The position numbers and the translations under genes are program-made. A stretch of 56,928 bases of DNA from Candidatus Aenigmatarchaeota archaeon (GTDB lineage: Archaea > Aenigmatarchaeota > Aenigmatarchaeia > QMZP01 > QMZT01), in contig JAPLVC010000007.1 of assembly GCA_026397315.1 (NCBI GenBank), forward strand, positions 109,450-166,377. Reading direction: 5' to 3'. Each line of letters begins with the position of its first letter. Within the stretch, counting starts at the first letter, position 1. Shown here piece by piece: positions 26,325 through 33,244 of this stretch. The notes under the pieces are model-generated. The model had not been told where the DNA came from and did no database searches. It saw nothing but the letters and a program-made list of their open reading frames with translations.

Positions 26325-26864
26325 TCACCGGTATACCAGTTCGCTTCTGACCTTTTCGGCCTGACTGCTGCCTAAAAGCATCTTGACTATTTCCAGCGCG
26401 AAATCTATCGACGTGCCAGGACCCTGCGACGTTATTATGTGGCCGTCTGTCACGACGTTTGCCGTTCTCGGGCGGGGGACGTCTCTCTCCATGCCCGGGT
26501 AAATGGTCGCCCTCTTGTCGTCGAGGATGCCCATCTTGGCGAGAATCGACGGCGAAGCGCATATGGCGGCTATCATTTTCTTCGACTTGTCCAGATCGTT
26601 GATTATCTCAATGATCTTCTTCGATTTGCCCAGATTTATGTAGCCCGGGTTGCCGCCTGGCAGGACGATGCCGTCGAGGCTCTTTTGGTCGATCTCATCG
26701 ACTCTTTTGTCGGTGACTACTTTCACCCCAGAGCGTCCCTTCACAATCGTTCCCGGCAAACCAGCGACGATGACGTCGATGCCTGCTCTTTTGAGCACGT
26801 CGATAGCGGCCATGGCCTCAAGCTCTTCGAAACCCTCGGCAAGCGGAACAAGAACCCTTTTCAT
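26325..26864 (-). CDS. DJ-1/PfpI family protein
   Basis: A 179-residue protein with the DJ-1/PfpI fold. The nucleophile elbow AAICASPSIL has Cys102, and the conserved Glu is in EGFEELEA (14-15), which together give the reactive cysteine site. The sequence DGIVLPGGNPGYINL is also typical. The group includes Pfp-type peptidases, glyoxalases/deglycases and redox chaperones; which activity applies here cannot be said, although the absence of a His right after Cys argues against a classical PfpI protease. It is divergent from psmA. Confidence 0.88.
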   Translation of the reverse strand: MKRVLVPLAEGFEELEAMAAIDVLKRAGIDVIVAGLPGTIVKGRSGVKVVTDKRVDEIDQKSLDGIVLPGGNPGYINLGKSKKIIEIINDLDKSKKMIAAICASPSILAKMGILDDKRATIYPGMERDVPRPRTANVVTDGHIITSQGPGTSIDFALEIVKMLLGSSQAEKVRSELVYR

Positions 26865-26944
26865 AACATAACACCCCTTTCCGTCGATTTTGTCGAATTA
26901 CGACTGACACCGGCTTATATAATTAAAAGGTCCCGGAGCTTTAT

Positions 26945-26965
26945 AAACAAACTATTTATATATAG
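26945..26965 (+). promoter_or_regulatory. Likely promoter of the proteasome/exosome operon
   Basis: AT-rich box with TATTTATATATAG about 70-90 bases before the psmA ATG, giving a leader that carries GAGGAGG just before the start. Confidence 0.5.
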
Positions 26966-27035
26966 AAGTTAAAATAATTGAATAATCCGAAATGCGCAAA
27001 TTGCGTTTAATCATATTTAATCGAGGAGGTTTGAA

Positions 27036-27740
27036 ATGCAACCTACACCGCCTAATTACATGGCATATGACAGGACGATTGTCGTCTATTCACCCGACGG
27101 AAGGCTCTTGCAGGTCGAATATGCAAGGCAGGCCGTTAAGCGTGGAAGCACGGCAGCAGGTTTGGTCGTGAACAACGGCGTGTTACTTGGAGCTACGAAA
27201 TCGTCAGCTCCTCTGAGCGTCAGCGATTCGTACAAGAAGATTTTCGCAATCGACGATCACATAGGCATAGTCGGTTCAGGGATACTGGCGGACGCAAGAT
27301 ACCTTGTGGAGATAGCGAGGGTCAAGTCGCAGATAAACAGGATTACATACGGCGAACCTGTTTCAGTACAGACGGTAGCCAAGTCCCTGGCGAACCACAA
27401 GCACATGGCGACACAATACGCGGGTTTGAGGCCGTTCGGCATAGGCCTGCTCGTTGGCGGAGTCGACAGCACAGGCGCCAACTTGTATGAAACTGACCCG
27501 TCCGGCACCATGCTGCAGTGGAAAGCCCAGGCAATAGGCCGCGGTTCAGAGAAGGCGAAGAAAGTCCTCAATTCCGGCTACAAGAAAGGCATGTCCGTGA
27601 AAGAGGGACTTAAGCTTCTTGTGAAGGCGCTGAAAGCGGGCGAGAAAAGCTTACCGAAAGAAGGCATCGAAATCGCTGTGATCACAGAAAGCGGCATGAA
27701 GAAGATTTCTCCGGGCGAGTTCGACAAGCAGGAAGAGTAA
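27036..27740 (+). CDS. psmA: Proteasome subunit alpha
   Basis: Forms the outer rings of the 20S proteasome and gates substrate entry. The alpha signature YDRTIVVYSPDGRLLQVEYARQAV is near the N-terminus and the N-terminal gate segment (first ~10 residues) precedes it. It lacks a catalytic Thr, as expected. At 234 residues length is typical. GAGGAGG before the ATG sets the start. It is first of the superoperon that couples protein and RNA turnover; psmB is at 35171. Confidence 0.96.
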   Translation: MQPTPPNYMAYDRTIVVYSPDGRLLQVEYARQAVKRGSTAAGLVVNNGVLLGATKSSAPLSVSDSYKKIFAIDDHIGIVGSGILADARYLVEIARVKSQINRITYGEPVSVQTVAKSLANHKHMATQYAGLRPFGIGLLVGGVDSTGANLYETDPSGTMLQWKAQAIGRGSEKAKKVLNSGYKKGMSVKEGLKLLVKALKAGEKSLPKEGIEIAVITESGMKKISPGEFDKQEE

Positions 27741-27778
27741 GTGCCAGTGTACAGGCGGAAGTTGCAGAAAGTGGTTCT

Positions 27779-28483
27779 ATGGTTTCTGTTGAAGATGCAG
27801 TCATAGCTCGGATTACGAAGGCCGGCATGAACTTCGAGATCCTCGTCGACCCAGACAAAGCTCTCGAGTTCCGCCGCGGCAAGGAAATCGACATAACCGA
27901 CATGCTTGCCGTATCCGAGATTTACAAGGACTCGAAAAAGGGCGATCGGCATTCTGCTGAAGAGCTGCAAAAGGCCTTCGGAAAAGCGAGCATCTGGGAC
28001 ATCGCGAAACTCATACTCAAGGAAGGCCACATACAGCTCACGACCGAGCAGAGAAGTAGGATGGTCGAGGAGAAGAAGAAGGAAATCGCTAGCTACATAG
28101 CCAGACAGGGCATGGACCCGCGCACCAAGATGCCGCATCCGCTCACCCGCATCATGAACGCAATCGCCGAGGCGCGCGTCATAATAGACCCTTTCAAACC
28201 GGCGAAAGACCAGGTAAAAATCGTCCTGGACAAGCTGCAGGAAATCATACCCATCTCTCTCGAAAGGATAGAAGTGGCTATACGCGTGCCCATTGAATTC
28301 GCTGGTAAGGCGAATTCCATCGTCCGCGAGATAACTGACGTCAAGAACGAGGAATGGACTAATGTTGCATGGATTGCATTGATAGAAATACCCGCAGGAA
28401 TGCAGAGCGACATATACGACAAACTGAACAAGCTCACGTCCGGCAGGGTTGAAGTCAAAATAGTTAAGGAGCACAAGATATAG
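27779..28483 (+). CDS. SBDS family ribosome maturation protein
   Basis: The archaeal homologue of Shwachman-Bodian-Diamond protein (Sdo1), which helps release eIF6 from the large ribosomal subunit. Three domains are visible: the N-terminal FYSH domain (VSVEDAVIARITKAGMNFEI, GKEIDITDML), a middle helical domain with IVDP-like FKPAKDQV, and a C-terminal ferredoxin-like domain (IPISLERIEVAIRVP). Length 234 is normal. Its place between psmA and rrp4 is the widely conserved archaeal order. Confidence 0.95.
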   Translation: MVSVEDAVIARITKAGMNFEILVDPDKALEFRRGKEIDITDMLAVSEIYKDSKKGDRHSAEELQKAFGKASIWDIAKLILKEGHIQLTTEQRSRMVEEKKKEIASYIARQGMDPRTKMPHPLTRIMNAIAEARVIIDPFKPAKDQVKIVLDKLQEIIPISLERIEVAIRVPIEFAGKANSIVREITDVKNEEWTNVAWIALIEIPAGMQSDIYDKLNKLTSGRVEVKIVKEHKI

Positions 28484-28494
28484 GTGATGTGAAT

Positions 28495-29403
28495 ATGGAA
28501 ACTGAAAAGATAGAAATGGATGAAAGCATACGCAAAGAACTTGAAGAAGACGTTATGGAAGAGATAAAGGCGATACAGGAAAAGGAGAATAACGGTTTTG
28601 ACGAGAGCGATGAGCCGGCTTTCGAGAAGCAAGAAAGTCCGCACGCCGCGCCCTCGCATGTGCACGAGCAAATGCACTTGGCACATGAAAGAATGGAAGA
28701 GAAAAGGGAAGAATCGGTTAGACGGGGCAAGAACGTCGTCCTTCCTGGCGACAGGATCGTCGAATCGATGGAATACCTTCCGGGCAGGAACTGCTACCGC
28801 GACGGCAACTCGATTTATTCCAAGCGACTGGGCGTCGTGTACTACCGAGGGCATGTGATAGATGTCGTCCCGCTTTCCGGCAAATACATGCCTGAAGCCG
28901 ACGACATGGTAATCGGCAAAGTGTCCGAGGTCCAATACTCAGGATGGACGATAGACGTGAACTCGCCTTACAGGGCTTTTCTGCCGCTGTCGGGCGTGCG
29001 AGGTTTCATAGAGCCGTCCAGGACCGACATCTCGAAAATCTACGGGGTCGGCGACCTGATATACGCAAGAATCTCGGAAGTCACGCCGCTGAAGGACATC
29101 CGCATATCGATGAAAGACCCGAGCACCAGGAAATTCGAGAACGGCAGGATAATAAGGATTTCGCCTGTGAAAGTCCCTAGGGTCATCGGCAAACAGGGCT
29201 CGATGATAAACCTGATAAAGGACAAGACGGGCTGCAGGATTTCCGTGGGCCAGAACGGAGTGATATGGATCCAGGGAGAGAAAGAGCAGCTTGCCGCCAG
29301 GGCTATACAGGAGATTGAGGAAAAGTCCCAGATACAGGGTCTGACTGACCACATAGGGAAACTTCTCAACCAGGAAACTCCATCTGCAGGAGTCAGGATT
29401 TAG
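28495..29403 (+). CDS. rrp4: Exosome RNA-binding cap subunit Rrp4, with acidic N-terminal extension
   Basis: Part of the RNA-degrading exosome cap. After an unusual ~75-residue Glu/Lys-rich N-terminal region it has the N-terminal domain starting NVVLPGDRIVESMEYLPGRNCY, an S1 domain (VIGKVSEVQYSGWTIDVNSPYRA) and a KH domain (VPRVIGKQGSMINLIKDKTGCRI). The total of 302 residues exceeds the usual ~230-250 because of this extension. ATG 28495 is preferred since GGTGATG precedes it by 5 bases. Alternatively the true start is an internal Met near residue 69, but no ribosome site supports that. Confidence 0.92.
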   Translation: METEKIEMDESIRKELEEDVMEEIKAIQEKENNGFDESDEPAFEKQESPHAAPSHVHEQMHLAHERMEEKREESVRRGKNVVLPGDRIVESMEYLPGRNCYRDGNSIYSKRLGVVYYRGHVIDVVPLSGKYMPEADDMVIGKVSEVQYSGWTIDVNSPYRAFLPLSGVRGFIEPSRTDISKIYGVGDLIYARISEVTPLKDIRISMKDPSTRKFENGRIIRISPVKVPRVIGKQGSMINLIKDKTGCRISVGQNGVIWIQGEKEQLAARAIQEIEEKSQIQGLTDHIGKLLNQETPSAGVRI

Positions 29404-29415
29404 GAGGAGATGATT

Positions 29416-30117
29416 ATGACAACATACAAAAGAAACGACGGCAGGAAGCTTGACGAAACCAGGCCGATAAAAATGAAAGTCGGCGTGCTGAAGCACGCGG
29501 ATGGTTCGGCGCTCGTCAGCATAGGCAAGACTGTCGCGCTAGCAGCCGTTTACGGACCCAGGGAACTGAACCCGCGCCACATGCAGGAAAGCGATCGCGC
29601 GATACTGCAGTGCAACTACACTATGGCGCCGTTCTCGACAAAGGAGCGCGTCCGCCCTGGTCCTTCGAGGAGGAGCACGGAAATTTCCAAGGTCACGCGC
29701 GAGGCGCTCGAGCCCGCGCTGTTCCTGAAGGACTTCCCGAAGACGACCATCGACTTGTATATCGTGATACTGCAGGCCAACGCAGGCACGAGGACGGCAG
29801 GCATAAACGCGGCCAGCCTGGCGCTAGCGGATGCAGGCATCCAGATGCGCGACCTTGTGACGTCGATAGCGGCGGGCAAGATAGAAGGCCATTACGTTAT
29901 CGACTTGAACGGCGAAGAGGAAGAACTGACGGACTGTGACCTTCCCATCGCATACATGCCGCGCGAGAAGAAATTCACTTTAATCCAGATGGACGGCAAG
30001 ATAACAAAGGAAGACATGAAGAACGTCATAAAGCTCGCGGTAAAAGGCTGCGAAACGCTTTACGAACACCAGCGCAAAGCGCTGCTGGAGAAATGGTCAA
30101 AGGAGGGATTTGAATGA
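29416..30117 (+). CDS. rrp41: Exosome catalytic subunit Rrp41
   Basis: The phosphorolytic 3'-5' RNase subunit of the hexameric ring. RNase PH features are RNDGRKLDETRPIKMKVGVL, the phosphate- and RNA-binding RPGPSRRSTEISK, and the active-site segment LADAGIQMRDLVTSIAAGKI with DLNGEEEELTDCDLPIAYMP carrying acidic metal ligands. GGAGG 8 bases before ATG 29416 favours this start over ATG 29410. Its stop overlaps rrp42 by 4 bases. Confidence 0.96.
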   Translation: MTTYKRNDGRKLDETRPIKMKVGVLKHADGSALVSIGKTVALAAVYGPRELNPRHMQESDRAILQCNYTMAPFSTKERVRPGPSRRSTEISKVTREALEPALFLKDFPKTTIDLYIVILQANAGTRTAGINAASLALADAGIQMRDLVTSIAAGKIEGHYVIDLNGEEEELTDCDLPIAYMPREKKFTLIQMDGKITKEDMKNVIKLAVKGCETLYEHQRKALLEKWSKEGFE

Positions 30118-30896
30118 ACATACAAACGAGCTACATAATTTCCCATCTCAGCAAGGGCATGAGGCTCGACGGCCGCAAGCCCGATGAGCACAGGAAAATC
30201 GAGATAGAGATAGGCCCAATAGAGCAGGCCGAAGGCTCCGCCCGCGTAAAATTAGGAGGCACGGAAGTCATAGCCGGAGTGAAGCTGGAGGTGAAGGAGC
30301 CGTTCTCCGACACGCCCAACGAGGGCGTTTTAATGGTGAACACGGAATTATCGCCGGTCGCTTCGCCGGAATTCGAGCTCGGCCCGCCGAGAGAGACTGC
30401 GATAGAACTCGCCCGCATAGTCGACCGCGGCATACGCGAGTCGCACTGCATAAACACCGAGAAGCTCTGCATAAAGGTAGGCGAGAAAGTCTGGATGGTC
30501 ATGGTGGATATACAACCGCTCAGTCACGAAGGCAACCTGATAGACGCTTCGGGCATCGCTGCAATCGCGGCGCTAATGACAGCCAAGATGGTCAAATATG
30601 ACGAGGCTGGGGACAAAGTCATCTACGAGAAGACGGATGAAAGCGTTCCCCTCGACGACATTCCAGTCCCCGTTACGTTCGGCATAATCGACGGCAAGCT
30701 TATCGTGGACCCGACACTCGAAGAGGAAGAGTCCATGGACGGCAGGCTCACGATAACGACGAACGAAGCCGGCGATGTCTGCGCCATGCAGAAAGGCGGG
30801 GCATGCTCGCTAACGTTTGAGCTGATAGAGCAGGCCGCGGAGATGTCGATAAAGAAAGGCAAGGAAATACGCGAACTGATAAGGCAAAGCTTATAA
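30114..30896 (+). CDS. rrp42: Exosome non-catalytic ring subunit Rrp42
   Basis: Pairs with Rrp41 in the RNase PH ring but lacks the key catalytic acidic residues; needed for RNA binding and assembly. Features are GMRLDGRKPDEHRKIEIE, ELGPPRETAIELARIVDRGIRES and NLIDASGIAAIAALM. Length 260. ATGA overlap with rrp41 indicates translational coupling. The 79-base gap that follows holds two overlapping inverted repeats before rpl37ae. Confidence 0.95.
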   Translation: MNIQTSYIISHLSKGMRLDGRKPDEHRKIEIEIGPIEQAEGSARVKLGGTEVIAGVKLEVKEPFSDTPNEGVLMVNTELSPVASPEFELGPPRETAIELARIVDRGIRESHCINTEKLCIKVGEKVWMVMVDIQPLSHEGNLIDASGIAAIAALMTAKMVKYDEAGDKVIYEKTDESVPLDDIPVPVTFGIIDGKLIVDPTLEEEESMDGRLTITTNEAGDVCAMQKGGACSLTFELIEQAAEMSIKKGKEIRELIRQSL

Positions 30897-30898
30897 GT

Positions 30899-30949
30899 AT
30901 GCGAATGGAAACAATCAAAATCAAAAACGTTCGCATGCTTAAAAAGCAT
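30899..30949 (+). promoter_or_regulatory. Two mutually exclusive stem-loops between rrp42 and rpl37ae
   Basis: ATGCGAA (30899-30905) pairs with TTCGCAT (30930-30936), while ATGCTT (30935-30940) pairs with AAGCAT (30944-30949). The two pairings share bases 30935-30936, so only one can form completely. An attenuator- or processing-type element is possible, since the downstream gene encodes a ribosomal protein. Confidence 0.4.
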
Positions 30950-30975
30950 AGCTGAAAAAAACGGAAAGTGATGCT

Positions 30976-31197
30976 ATGGGAAGAACAAAAAAAGTAGGCT
31001 CGACCGGAAGGTTCGGCGTCAGATACGGCAAGGGTGTAAAGAAGCGGTTTCTGAAAATAGAAACCGTGCAAAAACAGAAACACACGTGCCCGCGCTGCCT
31101 CAGGACGGGCCTGAAAAGGGTTTCATCGGGTATATGGCTGTGCGAGAGGTGCGGCATGAAATTCGCCGGCAAGGCTTACGAGCCCGGATCGAAGTGA
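30976..31197 (+). CDS. rpl37ae: Ribosomal protein L37Ae (eL43)
   Basis: A 73-residue zinc-ribbon large-subunit protein. Two CxxC pairs, CPRC and CERC, bind zinc. The N-terminus MGRTKKVGSTGRFGVRYGK is typical of the family. Placed between rrp42 and rpoP, as in many archaea. Confidence 0.95.
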   Translation: MGRTKKVGSTGRFGVRYGKGVKKRFLKIETVQKQKHTCPRCLRTGLKRVSSGIWLCERCGMKFAGKAYEPGSK

Positions 31198-31207
31198 GGC
31201 TGATTTT

Positions 31208-31363
31208 ATGGAAAGGAAGGATTATGGCTACAAGTGCCTTAACTGCGGCAAGCCCGTAGAGATAGACCTGCAGAAGGCGAAGAAGATCATCTGCCCTTAC
31301 TGCGGTTACAGGATCCTCGAAAAAAGAAGGCCATCAATCGGCAGAAAGGTAAAAGCGAAGTGA
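31208..31363 (+). CDS. rpoP: DNA-directed RNA polymerase subunit P (Rpo12)
   Basis: A 51-residue RNA polymerase subunit with a zinc ribbon: CLNC (10-13) and CPYC (29-32), followed by GYRILEKRRP, the family C-terminal signature. Starts 10 bases after rpl37ae. Length fits archaeal Rpo12. Confidence 0.9.
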   Translation: MERKDYGYKCLNCGKPVEIDLQKAKKIICPYCGYRILEKRRPSIGRKVKAK

Positions 31364-31368
31364 TTTCC

Positions 31369-31731
31369 ATGGAAAAGGACCAGACGTCTCAGATTCTCGG
31401 ACAGGCGCAGCTTTACAGTCAGCAGATCCAGAATGTCGCCGCACAAAAGGCGGCCCTCACAATGGAGCTCAATGAAATAAAAAGAGCTCTGGAAGAGGTA
31501 AAGAAGACGAAAGAGAAGTTCGTCTACAAGCTTTCCGGGCCTATTCTCATCAAAGTCGATGCTCAGGAACTGGTAAAGGACTTCGAGGAAAAGGAAAACA
31601 TGGTCAACCTGCGGCTGAAGACGCTGGAGAAGCAGGAGCTGAGGCTCAAGGAAAAAATCGAAGAGTTACGAACGCGCATGATAAAGGTCGCTCCATCTTC
31701 GAAAGACGATGAAGAGGAAAACGGGAGATAG
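31369..31731 (+). CDS. pfdB: Prefoldin beta subunit
   Basis: A 120-residue chaperone subunit made of two long helices joined by a beta hairpin (VYKLSGPILIKVDAQELVKDFEEK). It delivers unfolded proteins to the thermosome. The C-terminus is acidic and probably disordered. ATG 31369 follows GTGATTTCC; the in-frame GTG at 31360 is part of that ribosome site rather than the start. Confidence 0.92.
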   Translation: MEKDQTSQILGQAQLYSQQIQNVAAQKAALTMELNEIKRALEEVKKTKEKFVYKLSGPILIKVDAQELVKDFEEKENMVNLRLKTLEKQELRLKEKIEELRTRMIKVAPSSKDDEEENGR

Positions 31732-31741
31732 GCTGATTTCT

Positions 31742-31993
31742 ATGGGCAAGATTGACAAGGCAATCGAACTTATCGAAGACATAATGAATGACCGCGGCGT
31801 GCCGAGGAATGTCAAGTCGTCGCTGGAAGCGTCGATAAAATCCATAAAGACCGAGAACGAAAGCGACGGAGTGAAAATTTCGACTCTCATCAGCGTACTC
31901 GACGAATCATCGAACGACACGAACATCTCGCTTTACGCGAGGACGAAAATCTGGGACGTCGTATCGAAGCTGGAAGAGCTCAGCAAAAACTAA
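31742..31993 (+). CDS. UPF0147 family protein
   Basis: An 83-residue, all-helical protein of the archaeal UPF0147 family: DKAIELIEDIMNDRGVPRNVKSSLEASI is the conserved core. Function is unknown. The start at 31742 gives the usual length; an upstream in-frame ATG at 31709 lies inside the prefoldin gene. Last gene of the superoperon. Confidence 0.85.
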   Translation: MGKIDKAIELIEDIMNDRGVPRNVKSSLEASIKSIKTENESDGVKISTLISVLDESSNDTNISLYARTKIWDVVSKLEELSKN

Positions 31994-32049
31994 GCGCAGT
32001 CGCCAAAAAGCGTTGTGCGCCTTTCGCTTCTTCCAACTAATCTTTTTAA

Positions 32050-32071
32050 GTCTTTTCGTAACTATATAATT
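32050..32071 (+). promoter_or_regulatory. Likely promoter of sepF
   Basis: CTTTTCGTAACTATATAATTAT about 40-60 bases before the ATG; a GGGAGGG ribosome site follows at 32094-32101. Confidence 0.4.
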
Positions 32072-32108
32072 ATCGTTATTGATGGTTTAATCGCGGGAGG
32101 GATTTGAT

Positions 32109-32459
32109 ATGGTGCTTGAAAAACTCAGAAAGAGCTTATCAAGGGATATGGATTCAGACGACATTCCGAAGGAAGAGTTCATAGAGGTCGGCGTCGAGGA
32201 AGCGAAGATGCATGGCAAGATCGGCATATCCATCGAGAAACTGGACGACTTCGCGGACACGGACAGGGTTCTGAAAGTCGTGCGCGAGGGATCCCTGGTC
32301 TTTCTTAAGATAAAGACGCTTAAAGAGAAGGACTTGGGCGAGCTCAAGAGAGCGGTCGAGAAGCTGAAGAAAACCGTCCTCGCTCAGAACGGCGAGATAA
32401 TCGGCGTCGAGCAGGACTGGCTGATTCTCGCGCCAGAGCATGCCAGAGTGATGAGGTAA
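32109..32459 (+). CDS. sepF: SepF-like cell-division protein
   Basis: A 116-residue protein of the SepF (DUF552) family. Archaeal SepF anchors FtsZ to the membrane through an N-terminal amphipathic segment (MVLEKLRKSLS fits) and dimerises through its core. Core marks are VLKVVREGSLVFLKIKTL and AQNGEIIGVEQDWLILAP. No ftsZ lies in the window. It has its own promoter and a GGGAGGG ribosome site. Confidence 0.88.
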   Translation: MVLEKLRKSLSRDMDSDDIPKEEFIEVGVEEAKMHGKIGISIEKLDDFADTDRVLKVVREGSLVFLKIKTLKEKDLGELKRAVEKLKKTVLAQNGEIIGVEQDWLILAPEHARVMR

Positions 32460-32505
32460 AGCCTTTATTTTTGCTTCGCTTTTAATTTTTGTTTTTATTT
32501 AACCC
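32460..32505 (+). terminator. T-rich terminator after sepF
   Basis: Repeated T-tracts ending TTTTTATTTAACCC, the same 14 bases that end the EF-1A terminator. Confidence 0.5.
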
Positions 32506-32583
32506 AGAATTAGCAATACGTTCTGTCACTGCTAAATTTATAAATATATAAACTTATATATATAATATTATTAAGGAGAAAGC

Positions 32584-32856
32584 ATGAAAACTCAAACGAT
32601 TCATATGCCGAGACTTGACAGCGTGCTTATGGTAGAGGATACGATAAAGAAGCTGGATTACTATCCGACAAAAAACCAGCTATGGAGAGCTCTCCCAAAA
32701 GCTATGATGTGGCAGACGTTCAACGTTATTCTGGATTATTTAGCGAAAAGCAACAAAATATTGATTGACAAAGAAGGTAAAGTAGTATGGATATTTGCGG
32801 ACAACCCAAAAATAAAGGAATTTCTGAATAAGTCGATTCCTTATAAGAGGCAGTGA
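32584..32856 (+). CDS. Winged-helix-like small protein, probable antitoxin
   Basis: A 90-residue protein with predicted winged-helix shape (helices followed by a beta wing, ILIDKEGKVVWIFADNP). It is immediately followed by a RelE-like toxin gene (TGAATG junction, no gap), which makes it a candidate antitoxin. Unlike common antitoxins, it is not an obvious AbrB, RHH or MazE type. AT-rich compared with neighbours. AAGGAGAAAGC before the ATG is a good ribosome site, and TATATATATAAT lies upstream. Confidence 0.65.
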   Translation: MKTQTIHMPRLDSVLMVEDTIKKLDYYPTKNQLWRALPKAMMWQTFNVILDYLAKSNKILIDKEGKVVWIFADNPKIKEFLNKSIPYKRQ

Positions 32857-33195
32857 ATGACGGAAATAAATTTGTCGCAGGAATTTGCGAAAGAGTTTTC
32901 AGATTTGCAGAGAAGAATAGAGAAAGGCGACGGTGAAGCCGAACATCTGCTGAAGCTGATAGAAAAGGGTATAGCCAAGCTCATCGAAAATCACGAAAGC
33001 GGACAGAAAATACGGAAAAATTTATGGCCAAAATACTACGTGAACAAATACGGTATAAACAACCTTTGGAAATTAAGACTTGACGATTACTGGAGAATGA
33101 TATACACTATTATCGGAGAACAAGTCCGTATTGTGGCTGTCATACTTGAAGTTATGAACCACAAAGAATACGACAAGCGTTTCGGATATAAGTAA
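32857..33195 (+). CDS. RelE/ParE-superfamily toxin-like protein
   Basis: A 112-residue basic protein. The C-terminal strand-rich half, LWKLRLDDYWRMIYTI followed by VAVILEVMNHKEYDKRFGYK, matches the RelE/ParE fold, including the H-K-x-Y segment often found at the end of archaeal RelE-type toxins. RelE proteins cut mRNA on the ribosome; ParE proteins hit gyrase, and the sequence does not settle which. It directly follows its presumed antitoxin. Confidence 0.75.
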   Translation: MTEINLSQEFAKEFSDLQRRIEKGDGEAEHLLKLIEKGIAKLIENHESGQKIRKNLWPKYYVNKYGINNLWKLRLDDYWRMIYTIIGEQVRIVAVILEVMNHKEYDKRFGYK

Positions 33196-33244
33196 TCAGT
33201 AATCCATCAACGATTTATCAGTAAAACATCGATTTTTATTTATT

